64,000 bases of DNA from positions 65,230,696 to 65,294,695 of the forward strand of contig CM060188.1 in the NCBI GenBank assembly GCA_030549335.1, in the 5' to 3' direction. The notes beneath the pieces are model-generated. The model worked only from the letters and a program-made list of their open reading frames with translations, searched no databases and was not told the origin of the DNA. The DNA comes from Pontederia crassipes. Lineage: Eukaryota; Streptophyta; Magnoliopsida; Commelinales; Pontederiaceae. Shown piece by piece: positions 36,365 through 48,065 of the stretch; positions within the stretch are counted from its first letter, which is position 1, and each line of letters starts with the position of its first letter. A program made the translations under genes and the position numbers.

Positions 36365-36641
36365 AAATGATTTTTGGGATTGAGAATGTCGCAAGATATG
36401 AAGGTATCTCAAGACTAACTCGACACGATCTCATATGTGCTCTCGCGGGGGTACTCAGCTCCTGATAGGTAGGGTGCCCTCACTCAAGCCACTACTACAA
36501 ACAAGTTTTAAAAAATTATAAATCCCAACATATACGTCTCAGGCTGCAAGTGCACAACCTTTATCGTAGTATAGTATGGGATCGAACCACAAAGAGAAGT
36601 TGTATTTGTTCTTAAACTTTTGTAGCAATAAAAGAAGAGAA
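36365..36641 (-). repeat. LTR U5-like block, copy 1
   Basis: Near-identical to 39433-39728 (shared ATGATTTTTGGGATTGAGAA, CCCAACATATACGTCTCAGG, AGAGAAGTTGTATTTGTT). Confidence 0.75.
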
Positions 36642-37646
36642 TTTAATTTAGATGGAAAAAGAAGTAAACTAAGCTTGCTGAAATTAATGTTGCAAGAATG
36701 TAATAATTTCATTATTTTCGTTTTGTGTATTTTTTAGGTTTTTGGTTAAATGGTAGAAAATAAAATTAGAAAGCCAAGATTAAGTCACAGATGATGTTAA
36801 GTATCAAGGCTAGAAACTCTTCAGGGACGAACATCAATTAGCTACGCTGAAGAAATTAAGTTCAGTTAGATGTGAAACAAATCAACAAGTCATGAATATG
36901 GATCCTAGTACTCTCGCATTAAGATCGCTTCGGTCTCTCCACTCTCGCTTTGAGATTGTAAATTCAGGCACATATAGGACTACTCCCCTCTCGATTTGAG
37001 CTCAATTTCCACTAACTCATTGACTGATTTCCCTAATATAGCTAGCTAACCTCGGCTCATTACTAAACTGCACCACAACAAATATCCTTCTCAAGATCTC
37101 ATTAAAGAAAAAAGAAGAAATCAGACATCAAGAAGAGAGATGGGAGATTACAAAAACATCGAATATAAGTTTCCATCACTCTCATGTTAGAGACGTTCTA
37201 GTTTCTTCGCTCTCGCTTCAAAACTACAAATTTAAGCATTTAGAAAATGATCGAGTTATTCCCCATGAGCTCCACCTCTCGGTTTATCTCAAGTTTGGAG
37301 TGATCATCGATTGATTACTCCAATATGGCCAGTTAGCCTATCGGCTCCACTAAAACAACATATGCTCCCTCTCGAGAGTCTGTTGTATGGAAAAAAAATC
37401 AATTGCCAACAAAGAAGATGAAATCCAACAAGTAAAATAACCATATCAAGCAAATATGCATCCAATCCACAAGTGACATAACCAATGAGATCACGTAATC
37501 CCCCATCCTCGACGGTTGATTAGTTATGCGCAACTATGGGGATTATAACATTAAACATTGTCAAACTACCACCTAAATATTGTTCAACAAAGAGATAAAG
37601 GGAAAAGCAGTAAAAAGGTAAGATAAGATAGCAGAAAAGCAGCAGC

Positions 37647-37962
37647 AACTCTAGCCCTCAGCTTCCCCTCCCGGTGCAATTAGTTCTTCTCCTCCAACAA
37701 TATCTTTTGCTCCTTCCTAGTTGGCCTCCTCAACCTCAGGCTGGCTCCTCACATTGACCACAATGCTACCTCCTCACATTGCCCCATAATGCTACCTCCA
37801 GGTGCAACTCCAGCCCTCAGCTTCCCCTCCCGGTGCAACTAGTTCTTCTCCTCCAACACTATCTTTTGCTCCTTCCTAGTTGGCCTCCTCAACCTCAGGT
37901 GGCTCCTCACATTGCCCACAATGCTACCTCCTCACATTGCCCCATAATGCTACCTCCTGGTT
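37647..37962. repeat. Tandem duplication, two copies of about 159 bp
   Basis: Copy 1 starts AACTCTAGCCCTCAGC at 37647 and copy 2 starts AACTCCAGCCCTCAGC at 37806, with only a few differences. Each contains the sub-repeat ACAATGCTACCTCCTCACAT / TAATGCTACCTCC. It is C-rich compared with its surroundings. A plus-strand Pro/Ser-rich frame crosses it, but no domain is recognised. Confidence 0.85.
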
Positions 37963-38233
37963 GTTGGCTTCTTCCCCCTTTGGTCCCAGCACCACTTCTG
38001 CTCATCATCCGATCTTTGACACACCACTTGTGTGGCATTTGCTTTTTATCCATCCATCTAATTTGCAACACCTTTCCAGCCATCCTTTCTCTTTGATTCT
38101 TTTGATTCCTCCCTCTTTCCTTCATCAAGCAGGTGGATGGTGACACTTGTTTTAGTGCTTTTATTCTTTTTATGCAAAATTTGTCTTGATTCCTTACATA
38201 CGTCAGATATGCCATTTTGTCTTTTTATGCCAG

Positions 38234-38322
38234 CTCAGCTTCCCCTTCTTAGCAGCGCCGCCAAGTACCCCCATGTCAAGTTCATTCCAGATCAACTTTC
38301 AGATACCCCTATGCATGTAGAG
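38234..38322 (+). pseudogene. Exon-like fragment, unidentified
   Basis: An 89-bp GC-richer segment has a perfect splice-like setting: a pyrimidine tract then TTTTTATGCCAG| before it and |GTGAGG after it. One frame reads LPLLSSAAKYPHVKFIPDQL and onward without a stop, with a natural protein look. It lies inside minus-strand transposon DNA but in plus orientation, so it may be a captured host exon. I do not recognise the source gene. Confidence 0.3.
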
Positions 38323-38517
38323 GTGAGGGCACCTGCCGAAAGATAAAATTTTATAAATCCAGAAGATTTTATCCATGTCTTCATCAAAAGAACTAAGATG
38401 ACATGGAGACTTCATATATCAAGTAGAAGGTTAAAAATATATATCTTATGTTATTCAGCTGAAGCCTAAATAAAGAAAACCATGCTTCTACTATAATAAT
38501 AATAAGAAATCCATGTC

Positions 38518-38560
38518 ATCATACTCTCCCAAACTTAAAATTTTGCTTGTCCTCAAGCAA
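38518..38560 (-). other. Polypurine-tract region of the minus-strand element
   Basis: The plus strand reads TCATCATACTCTCCCAAAC then CTTGTCCTCAAG. The inverse matches 12935-12972. Confidence 0.5.
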
Positions 38561-38691
38561 AAGTTAGAAATTGGAGGCAAAATACAACAATTGCAATAGC
38601 TACGAAAGAAAATAGTCAACCACAACAAGAAGAACTCACTATCCATAATTGTTCAAGCATCATTTAGTAAGTTTTAGGTTATTCAAGTACA

Positions 38692-39432
38692 CTTGAGCTT
38701 AGATCACTGAACACTTCTGAGAAAGAATTTTACTCCTTTAACAAGTCCAAACTAACTTTCAGCATAATCTCCTAGTCCTAGGATATTTTTCAGAAATGTT
38801 ATACAACATTTCTACTTTGTCCCTCTTTTTTTCATTTCTATTTTTAGTTTCATTGCCAAGTCTCCCCAAACTTAGACTAAGAATAACCAATTGGATGAAA
38901 ATATGCTCAACAGGCCGTGCATATTTCATATAGCATGCTCTTGTCATTTGTAATATTTTTGAAAAAAAAAATATGCCATTTTAACACATAATTGTAAGCA
39001 GTGGTCGCACATATTTCATGCAGCAGACTATTTTCACTTTTTGAATTTTTTTATTCCTCATGGCTATCTTATCCAAGAAGGGGTTGACTTATTCAAATTC
39101 TATTACTTGTGAGGGTCATGACTGCAATAATTGTGAATCCTTAGTGCTATGGGATGGAATATATTTTTTGACCTTTAACTGTCACTTTGATCCAAGTCAA
39201 GAGCATTAGCGATTATAAACTTCAAGTTCAAGTATGCTTTTTAGACAAATCATGCACAGAAATTATCACACATTTGGGGCTCAACTTATCCTATTGATTT
39301 CTAATTAGTGCTTGAGAACAACAAGCAAATGTAGTTCAGAAATAAAAATATGATAACAATTTTGATTTCTAGCATCAAACATATATGAAAAATAAAAATT
39401 TGTAACTAGGATGTTAAAGTGAAGCATACTGT
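38692..39432 (-). repeat. Internal block, copy 1
   Basis: Duplicate of 40255-41031 over about 750 bp (for example GGTTGACTTAT, GTCACTTTGATCCAAGTCA, GTAACTAGGATGTTAAAGTG). The copies diverge immediately after GAAGCAT(A/G)CTGT. Confidence 0.75.
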
Positions 39433-39728
39433 GAATGATTTTTGGGATTGAGAATGTCGCAAGATATGAAAGTATCCTAAGGCTAACTCGACACAATCTC
39501 ATACATATGTGCTCTTATGGGGGTACTCAACTTTTCAATAAGGGTATTGTATGGTTCCCCCACTCAAGCTACTCCTATAGACAAGTTTATAAAAAGATTA
39601 TAAATCCCAACATATACGTCTCAGGCTGCAAGCGCATAGTCTTCATCGTAGTATACATTGGGTCGAACAATAGAAAGAGAAGTTGTATTTGTTTTTAAAC
39701 TTTTGTAGCAATGAGAGAAAGAGAATAT
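39433..39728 (-). repeat. LTR U5-like block, copy 2
   Basis: Second copy of 36365-36641, abutting a truncated CACTA element at 39729. Confidence 0.75.
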
Positions 39729-40251
39729 CACTACAAGAAATATGGGCATTACAGATGATTTCGACCGTCTGTAATTTCTCTGAAAATCGTCGAAAACATC
39801 ATTTTCAATGGTTTTTTCGACGAAATCGATTCGTCCGAAAAATGGTCATCGCAAATCAATTTTCCGACGGTTGAAAAAGAAACGCCAGAAATTTCGATGA
39901 ATTTTCGACGGTCACGACCGCCGATATTTGCGGCGGTCAACAAAATAGTCAAAAAATCGACGGTCATGACCGCCGATATTTGCGACGGTCGACGAAACTG
40001 TCGAAAACTTCGTCGGTCACGATCGCTAAAGTTTTCGACGGTTATCGGCGGTTGCTATCGCCGAAGTTTTGACGGTCAAAATCGTCGTAAAAAATTTTTA
40101 TAATATAAAAAAATTAGCCGGCCGGCAGCCAAATTCGGCCGCCAAGGCCAACGTCAACGGCCGAAATCTGGCCGCTAGCGGTCGAGCGGCCGGATCCAGC
40201 CGCCAGCTAGCCGAGCGGCCGGCCGGCCGCCCGTGGCCAGATCCGACCGCA
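39729..40251. mobile_element. Truncated CACTA element (left half)
   Basis: Starts with the CACTA terminus CACTACAAGAAA, followed by dense CGACGGT/ACCGTCG-type subterminal repeats (for example CGACGGTCACGACCGCCG twice) and then a GCCGGCCGG/GGATCC-rich core. It stops inside the core at the junction with duplicated block 40255-41031. No right terminus and no target duplication. Confidence 0.75.
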
Positions 40252-40254
40252 GAA

Positions 40255-41031
40255 TTACACCTGAGTTTAGATCACTGAAGTATTCTGAGAAAGGAATTTA
40301 CTCCTTTAACAACTTCATGCTAACTTTCAACACATTCCCCTAATCCTACGGATTTTTCTAAAAAAAATTATATAGCACTCTTAACTTTGTTCCTCTTCTT
40401 TCTTTTCATGTCTCATTTTTTTCTTTTTCTATTTTTAACTTCACGGTCAAATCTCCCCTAAACTTAGAGTAAGAATAACTAATTGGATAAAAATATGCTC
40501 AACAATTGAGTAATTATACATATTGACCGCATATATTTCATGCAGCAAGATCTTGTCATTTACAATAGTTTTGAAAAAAATATGCATTTTGGCACGTAAT
40601 TATTGGTAGTGGCCCTACATATTTCATGCAACATGCTCTTTCACTTTCAATTTTTTTTTACTTCTCATAGCTATCTTATCCAAGAAGGGGTTGACTTATA
40701 TGACTTTTGTTACTTGTGAGGACTCATGGCTGCAATTACTGTGAATCCTTAGTGCTAGGGGATGAAAGTTACTTTTGAACTTGTAACTGTCACTTTGATC
40801 CAAGTCAGGAACATTAGCAATTGAAATATTACAAGTTTAGATATGCTCGAAACAAATCATGCACAAAAGTTATCCTACATTCAGACTCAACTTCTCCTAA
40901 TACTTTCTAATTAATGCATGATAATTTCAAGCAAATGTAGTTTAGAAATAAGAATACGATCGTAGTTTTGATTCCTAGCAGCAAATATATATAAAAATTT
41001 GTAACTAGGATGTTAAAGTGAAGCATGCTGT
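40255..41031 (-). repeat. Internal block, copy 2
   Basis: Second copy of 38692-39432, beginning right after the truncated CACTA element. Confidence 0.75.
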
Positions 41032-43082
41032 AATTTTTAAATTTTGACCTTAAAATTATGATAATAAAAAAATAACAGTTAGATCATACCATTGACTTCC
41101 CCAAACATAATTCCAACACTATTTTGAGTGTTGAAACAAGTTGGGAGAGTGTAAAATGTAGAAGAAAATATTTTTCAACTTGTTAATGTGGTTCAATTTT
41201 TTTTGTGTAGTTCAAATGGGGGTCCGTTGATTCTTCACTCATTTTCTTTCTTCCTAAACTTTTTGAGTCTATAGAAAAGACTTTAATGAGAATATAACAA
41301 AAAGTTAGCAATTGATAAATCAAAAGAAAGAAGGGGTTATAGTTGGTGAAGGTTAATGCAGGTGGGAGTATGCGTAGTGTTCTGCTGTATCAAAGACTTC
41401 AGTTGGGAGCACTTGAACTTTGTTGCTTGATTGATTCCTGCAAACATAAGATAAAATGAAATTTATTGTGCTGGGTTGCCTCCTAATAAAGACATTCTTT
41501 ATAGTCTTAGATTGGATTTCCTAACTTCTTCAACCCAAGGAGGTTTGGACAACTTCAGTAATAAAGTATGAATATCTCAATTTATCAATGACAGATTTTT
41601 ATCTTTCAATTGTGTCCATCCCTCCTTTAATGGATTTTAACTTTATATTGATAATTTCTGAATTTCCTAGGTCACCACCTTGTTTATGCAACCTTCTTGC
41701 TAATGAGTCTTCAAGTTCTTGGTTCAAGCTTTCAACAAGCAAACTTTGTTCTTAGATAGATGTTCCATTGTCTTTGACAAACTAAATTATGTTGTAGCTT
41801 CCTCTAGTTGGAAAGAAAATTGTTCAACTTTCATATCCTCCTTGGTCATTTCAGTAGCTTTATGCTGATTAGTGAGTAATGTCATAAGTGAAACTTTGGA
41901 ACTCTGAATATCCTCTTAAAAAATATTTTAGTCAACTTCAAGTTCAGGCCACATATTCTCTTTTGTAAGATGTTGACATTCTTCCACTAGGAGCATCTTA
42001 TACTAGTATATGGAGGAAATTGTCTCAAGTGGAATCTCAATTGGACAACCCAAGAACATCACATTTGAGAGTAGGTGAGAGTGTTATCATTTATGATTTG
42101 GGTGCATTAAGTAACTCATCTTCAGGGGTATCACTAAGTGAATTGAGTTGCTTTATTCATCACAGATGAGGGTACTTATTACTTGTGGGTAGTCTGTAAG
42201 ACAACTGGTGGAGGTATTTGACAGTTTCTTCAAAAAATCAGAATCTAGATCTTTCAAAATTTCTTCATTAGGTAGGTACTTTAAGAGTGGATCTTCAATG
42301 TGATTCACTGCTAGAACATTGTAGTAGCTTTTTCAATCACTTCAACAATTTCATCTTGTCTCTTGGTTTGTTCCTTTGGTGAGACAACCCCTTTTAACTT
42401 TAGCTTGTGTGGCTGTCAGGATTGTTGGATGTACAATTACAAAATTGATACTACTTGATGAAGTTTTCGGGATTGCTTGTTTCAACTCCAACAATAGAGA
42501 TGGTTCTTAACTTTTCTCTCCGATAACAACTTTTCTTCATGAATCTTTTTTTGAACTCCCATCTCTATTTTTTGAAATTCTTTTTTTAGAGGAATAAGTT
42601 GTACTTGCATAAAAATTTGGGCCTCCAAAATTTGAGCTTGCAGAACATCTATTGTCACATGTAGTTTCTCCATGATTGCATTTTGTTATTCTTGCCACCT
42701 TATTAAGTTTTCCAACTTAATCTAGAGATTTGACTTTAATGTGGGTTGATTAAGTGTTTGTTGATTTTATGAAATACCCATAATTGTAACTTAAAATTTT
42801 GACACTTGTCATGACTTATGATAATATAACAGACTTTGTGAATCATAAACATTACTACTTTTTGAGAAGTCTTGCTCAGGCTTTTAATAACTTTCAGAAT
42901 TTCTGAATAGTCTTGCATACATTGGCTTTCTAAAAACAATTCCAGTAACACCCATGTTCCCATAGGAGAATTGTTATTTCTATAGAAGATGCACCCATGA
43001 CAATTCATGAAGAATGATCTACAGAGGTCATGGACTTGCTTAACCCACTAGAAACATGGTTTATGAGATGGAGGTGTGGGCT
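41032..43082. other. Probable element interior, no intact gene
   Basis: AT-rich. Short minus-strand frames (42673-42482, Lys/Glu/Gln-rich; 43008-42736) show no known domain. It contains the insertion site of the Copia element. Confidence 0.4.
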
Positions 43083-43087
43083 ACCAT

Positions 43088-43281
43088 TATAGTTACTTCA
43101 GAGATTTGTATTAAATTGTATTTCTGTTCCACACCTTATGAGCTGGTACACATGAGAATATATAATGTAGATAATTATAGAAGATCCTCAGTGTGTGGTA
43201 CATGGGGATGACAACGGACATGTTAGAAAATAGTGGAGCAATTATAGGAGGATTTATTCAAATAGATGACTGGTTCCAATA
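43088..43281 (-). repeat. Copia 3' LTR
   Basis: 194 bp, bounded by target duplication ACCAT on the left and the polypurine tract on the right. Confidence 0.9.
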
Positions 43282-43292
43282 CGCCCCCTCAA
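43282..43292 (-). other. Copia polypurine tract
   Basis: The minus strand reads TTGAGGGGGCG directly upstream of the 3' LTR. Confidence 0.7.
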
Positions 43293-43877
43293 GTCCGGTG
43301 AGGCCGTCGTCGAAGCCAGAGCTTGTCCCTGATGAAGAGAAATTTAGTACCTGAGAGAGCCTTTGTCATAATATCAGCTAGCTGGTCATTGGATGAAATA
43401 TATTGCACACTTAAGCACTTGTTGGCAACTTCATCACGAACAAAGTGGAAATTGATTTCCATATGCTTTGTTCGTGCATGAAAAATGGGATTTGCTATGA
43501 GATATGTGGCACCAACATTATCACACCACAATATAGGACGTTGTACAGAAAACTGTCCAAGTTCGGTGGGGAGTGATCGGAGCCAGATCAATGCAGCTGT
43601 AGCATCTGCCAATGATTTGTACTCGGCCTTAGTTGAGGAGCGAGAAACTGTCTTCTGTTTCTTGGAGGTCCATGACACTAAATTATTACAAAGAAAAGAT
43701 GCAGTAGCCACCAGTAGATTTGCAATCAATGGGATTTCCAACCCAGTCGACGTCTGTAAAGGCATGAAGTGATGTTGATGGTGACCGGCTGATGTGAAGG
43801 CCCAAGTCTTGTATAGCACCGAGATAGTGGAGAATTCGTTTCACCAGTTGCCATTGATGGGCAGTTGGGGAGTGCAT
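43289..43877 (-). pseudogene. Copia RNase H region
   Basis: The frame 43819-43289 carries the hallmark [20 protein letters not shown] followed by [32 protein letters not shown] and [10 protein letters not shown], which is Copia RNase H including its C-terminus. It is out of frame with the preceding reverse transcriptase piece. The adjacent frame 43877-43686 covers the start of the domain. Confidence 0.88.
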
Positions 43878-44763
43878 GTATTGGCGAGCTTGGTTGACAG
43901 CATAAGCAAGATCTGGACGAGTTAGACTTAAGTATTGAGAGCTCCAACAGTGTGTCGATATAACATAGGATCATGGCTGGGGAGAAAAATTGAGCACCTG
44001 CTGCGAGTGGGGATTTTACTGGCTTTGCTTCATGCATGTGAGTGCGTTGGAGAAGATCTTGTGCATATTTCTGTTGCGATAAGACAATGCCAGTGGATGA
44101 GGCCAAAACTTTGATGCCGAGGAAGTAGTGGAGAGGCCCAAGATCACGTATTGCAAAGTTTTGGTGCAGGTGCTGAACAATACTGTCTATTACTGACTAC
44201 AATGACCCTATTAGTATCAAATCATCAACATATATAAGCATGTATGCGACTGCAATAACAGTTTTGAAAATGAATAAGGAGGCATCAGTGACAGATGCTT
44301 GAAATCCAAAAGAGAGTAATGCGGTCGCCAAAGTCTCAAACCAAGCCCGAGGGGCTTGTTTAAGTCCATAAAGGGACTTGTTGACCCGACATATGTGATT
44401 GGGGCGTGTAGGATCCACAAATCCTGGCGGTTGTTCCATGTATACTAGTTTAGCAAGAGTGCCATGGAGAAAGGGATTGCTGACGTCTAATTGTCGGAGA
44501 GTCCAGGCTACCATCGTGATGTTGTTTGGTGCGGAAAAGCCACCTGCAACCGATGATATTCATACCTAAATGTCGAGGCACCAAGGTCTAGGTGTTGTTG
44601 CGCAATAGACCATTGATTTCATCACACATAGCAGATCACCATTCTTTGTATTTATTGGCAGTGGAGAAGCAAGTGGGCATAGAGGAGGCTGAGGTGGTGA
44701 GTTCTTTGAGGCCTGCAAGTGAGCGATAATTGATAGGTATTCGAGAGCGAAGAATACGATCAA
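43878..44763 (-). pseudogene. Copia reverse transcriptase, broken
   Basis: The frame 44514-44197 has the diagnostic QLDVSNPFLHG, VYMEQPPGF, CRVNKSLYGLKQAPRAWF and the catalytic YVDD (in LIYVDDLILIG). Fragment 44106-43878 continues into the thumb region. Stops and shifts separate the pieces, so it is not functional. Confidence 0.88.
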
Positions 44764-46265
44764 ATGATGTTGGAGTGAGTGGGGGGGGGGGGGGTATGTT
44801 CAAATGGAGGGGCCTGGGAGGTAGAAGGGGAAGCGGGTGTTGGGGTGGGTGAAGATGTTGTTAATAATGGTGGGGAAAGGGAGAGGGAAAACCAAGGAGT
44901 AGAATTGGAAGAAGTGGGTGGAGTAGGTGGAATTGGTGTGGCAAAGGGAAAGGAGGCTTCATCAAATTTGACATGGCGTGCAATGTAGACATGTCCTGTT
45001 GAACGATGAAGGCAACGATATCCAATGGAATCTGAAGGGTAGCCTAGGAAGATGCAAGAAAGAGCAGGAGTGTCAAACTTATGGTGATTATATGGTCGGA
45101 TGAATGGGTATGCAGCACAACCAAATGTGCGAAGGAAGGAGTAATCAGGTGGACGTTGGTGAAGACTTTGAAATGGAGAAATGTTTAGAAGAATCTGTGT
45201 GGGCATCCTATTGATAAGATGAGTAGTTGTTTCCATGGCAAAATGCCAATAAGCTTTCGGAACAGATGCATGTGAGAGGAGCATTAAGACAGTCTCTACC
45301 ACATGTCTGATTTTACGCTCAACATGGCCATTTTGTTCGTGGGTGCGTGGGCAAGTCAGTCTATGTGTTATGCCATGAGTGCGAAGATAAGATGAGAGTG
45401 CAAGAAACTCGCCACCTCTATCAGTTTGGAGGGCTTTAATATGTGTATTAAATTGTCTTTCAAGTAGTCGATGCAATGAAGGAAATATAGTAGAGACATC
45501 TGATTTATTTGCAATTGGAAATAACCAACAGTACCAAGTGAAATCATCAACAAATACTACAAAGTAACGATGACCACCGGTGGAAATTATGGGCGCAGGG
45601 CCCCATACATCAGCAAAAAGAGTTTCCAATGGCGTAGAACTACAATGAAGAGTCAGTGGTAAGGGAAGACGATGTGCCTTGCTTTGAAGACAAGCGGAGC
45701 ACTTTATGAGTTGCCTGGTGCCTTTGTGAGGGAGTTGATGTTTATTAAGAATGAACTGCAAATTTCTGGAATGAGGATGTCCCAAACGAGCATGCCATAT
45801 AGTGGAGGAAGCTGTGCTGAAAAGAGCTTGTGGAGAGGCAACAGGTTGTTGGAGATTGTAGAGCCCTTCTTTAACGTTGCCCTGGAGTAGTGTTTGGCGG
45901 GTCTTTCGATCCTTAACAAAGAAGTGGTTAGGAAAGAATTCAAAGAAGCAATTATTGTCTTCGGAGAATTGCCGAACAGACATAAGAGACTTTGTAAGAG
46001 AAGGCGCATGCAGAATGTTAGAGAGATGAAGAAAACGTGAAGGTGTTTGGAGAACAGAGGTACCGATATGTTGAATGGGAAGTTGCATACCATTTCCCAC
46101 CTGAACACGTTGAGCGTCGTGGTATTGTTCGGCAGACTGCAGGGCAGCTAAGTTTGGGGTGACATGGTGTGTTGCACCGGTGTCGGGGAACCATTCTTGG
46201 TATGCGCCGAGTAGAGAATCTGAGGTGGACGAAGGAACTGCAAGTGTAGGTGTTGTTGGTGCCAT
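44760..46265 (-). pseudogene. Copia protease-integrase frame (501 codons)
   Basis: The start region holds the protease motif DTGATHHV. The integrase follows, with HHCC zinc finger (HARLGHPHSRN...CSACLQSKAHR) and catalytic Asp, Asp, Glu in FADVWGP, LQTDRGGEF and EQNGHVERKIRH, then CAAYPFIRPYNHHKFD of the C-terminal region. This is the best-preserved part of the element. It ends close to a run of 14 G, after which the frame changes. Confidence 0.9.
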
Positions 46266-47165
46266 GACAGTCTCGTGGACCTGTGGTTTGACAGCAACTT
46301 GATGACGATAGTAGCAATTGTACAGGCTGTGGCTAGGAACACCGCAGACTAGGCAGGGATCGCGTCTTTGAGAGTTTGAGAGTCCACGATCACGTCCTCT
46401 TCCACATCCTCACTGTCCATTTACTACAATATGTTGTGAAGGTGCAGAGAATTTGGTGTAATGGGCTGCTAGGTTTGGAAGAAAGGAGTTGGAGAGATGA
46501 ATCTCATGGCTAGTAAGGATACTTTGAAGTTCAGGAAAGGGCAGTGGGGTGGTTTTGGAAGCGAGGGATGCTACAATGTTGCTGTAGCTATCGTTCAAAT
46601 TGTTGAACACAATGGCGTTGAAGGCGGAAGTGGAAAGGGGATGTCCGGCTGTAGCTAATTCACCAGAAATAGCTAATTAACTAGAAAGGGATTTGACTTG
46701 TCGTAGGTAGGTAGATAAGGTGGAATCTCCTTGTTTGAGATTGTGTAATTGCATTTGTAGCTAAAGCTGTCTGATTTCAATGGGGGCACCGAAGGCTTGG
46801 TGAAGTGCAGTCCACACTTCTCTACTTGTTGGGAGTCCTACTACAAGGGGAAGGACTTCTTCTGTGAGAGAAGATAAGAGCCAACTCAGGAGTTGGTCAC
46901 GACGCTGCCCGCTGAGGTATTTAGTTGAGGGAGGAGGAGGTGGATTCAGGTCACTTGGTGGAGCAGGGCATGGAATTGAACCATTGAGGAATCTTTCAAG
47001 TGCAAAGCTTTTGATGAGGGGCATGATTTGAGTTCGCCGGAGAAGGTAATTGGAGGGAAAAAGTTTAATGGAGAGAAAATGATGGGCTTGGTTGAGGTTG
47101 GGTAGAGGGTTATTAAGAATGAATGCATCAACGGAGAGGGAGGACTGGGCTGAAGAGGAGCTCAT
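46266..47165 (-). pseudogene. Copia gag with in-frame stops
   Basis: Starts at ATG 47165, 28 bp inside the 5' LTR. The UBN2-type gag region (LLSWLLSSLTEEVLPLVVGL, then SREVWTALHQ) is followed by a zinc knuckle CLVCGVPSHSLYNC (CX2CX4HX4C, about 46345-46304). The same frame has stops near 46761, 46678 and 46410 but otherwise runs into the protease, so point mutations rather than shifts disabled it. Confidence 0.85.
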
Positions 47166-47180
47166 TTTGAAACTTGAAAC

Positions 47181-47192
47181 GCTCTTATACCA
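47181..47192 (-). other. Copia primer-binding site
   Basis: TGGTATAAGAGC on the minus strand, 11 of 12 matching the initiator tRNA-Met complement, directly adjoining the LTR. Confidence 0.85.
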
Positions 47193-47383
47193 TATAGTTA
47201 TTTCAGAGATTTATATTAAATTGTATTTTTGTTCCACACCTTATGAGCTGGTAAACATGAGAATATATAATGTAGACAGTTATAGAAGATCCTCAGTGTG
47301 TGGTACATGGAGATGAGGATGGACATGTTAGAAAATAGTGAAGCAATTATAGGACTAATTCAAATAGATGACTGGTTCCAATA
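47193..47383 (-). repeat. Copia 5' LTR
   Basis: 191 bp, the partner of 43088-43281, followed by target duplication ACCAT. Confidence 0.9.
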
Positions 47384-47388
47384 ACCAT

Positions 47389-48065
47389 ATGGGAGGATGA
47401 AGATGACAGAAGAGATGGGGAGTCCAAGGTGTGTGGGCTGGGAAAAGATTTGGCAAATCGTGTTCTCTGCTTTTTTTCAGAACTAAGTTGCGACATGAGA
47501 ACAAAGAATCTGAGTCAGTGCATACCCTTGTAAGCTTCAGTTCAGTTCTCGCTTAGATTTCCTCCACATTCAGCATTCAGATATTTTAAGTTAGGGCAGC
47601 GATGTATGGGAATATAATTAAGAAGTATCTTCTGTGCAGAGAACTATACATTCTTTAGCTGAACTATTAACTGTTGTCGATATAATTTCTTTAGTTTGTC
47701 TAATGACTAGTGCTACTGCACCCATAAAACAGGAGAAAGAATCGTGGAAATTTTGATATTTCACTTGCTGTTGTGGAATTTCTCATATTTTTTATTGATG
47801 CTAAACATCAAAATCTGATCAGTAGTTCCGCATTGTTTTTCCGTTACAGTCATCAATATTCTTCTTGTGTAGCTTTTAGTGACTAGCATTTCTCACAAGG
47901 CGAGAAAGCTCAAAGCTATCGAATTATTCCTGTTCTCTGTGGAGGTTGTCCCAGTACCTATTTCTCACTTGGAAAAAGAGAAGAATCCTTTTCTGTGGTC
48001 TCACTGCTCGCCGGTACGAGACTTGCCGGAGAGCATCCCTGAAGGGAAAAAGCTGGGCCTCTTTC
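47389..48065. other. Pre-insertion flank and ABCG gene 3' region
   Basis: No gene. The left part resumes the DNA interrupted by the Copia element; the part next to 48065 should contain the 3' UTR of the transporter. Confidence 0.4.

Larger units (their letters stand above)
36362..42700 (-). mobile_element. Decayed Ty3-type element(s), minus strand, rearranged
   Basis: At 38518-38560 the minus strand carries the same GAGGACAAGCAAAATTTTAAG / TTTGGGAGAG motif found before the right LTR of the 6960-14120 element, so this is a relative in the opposite orientation. Its LTR would run from 38519 down to about 36365, ending in a U5-like block with TGGTTCGATCCCATACTA. The interior runs to beyond 42480, where a minus-strand coiled-coil-like frame (42673-42482) may be gag remains. 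Blocks are duplicated (36365-36641 with 39433-39728; 38692-39432 with 40255-41031), which suggests tandem or unequal recombination. No pol gene is visible. Confidence 0.5.
43088..47383 (-). mobile_element. Copia LTR retrotransposon, near full-length (4296 bp)
   Basis: Both LTRs, PBS, PPT and a 5-bp target duplication, ACCAT (43083-43087 and 47384-47388), are present. The order gag, protease, integrase, reverse transcriptase, RNase H is the Copia order. The LTRs are short (191-194 bp) and differ at about a dozen sites plus a 3-bp indel, so the insertion is not recent. The LTR ends are TA...TA (TATTGG...CTATA) rather than TG...CA in both copies. Coding is interrupted by in-frame stops in gag and by frameshifts, one probably at a G14 run (44781-44794). 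Size and short LTRs suggest an Ale-like lineage, which is inference. Confidence 0.93.
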
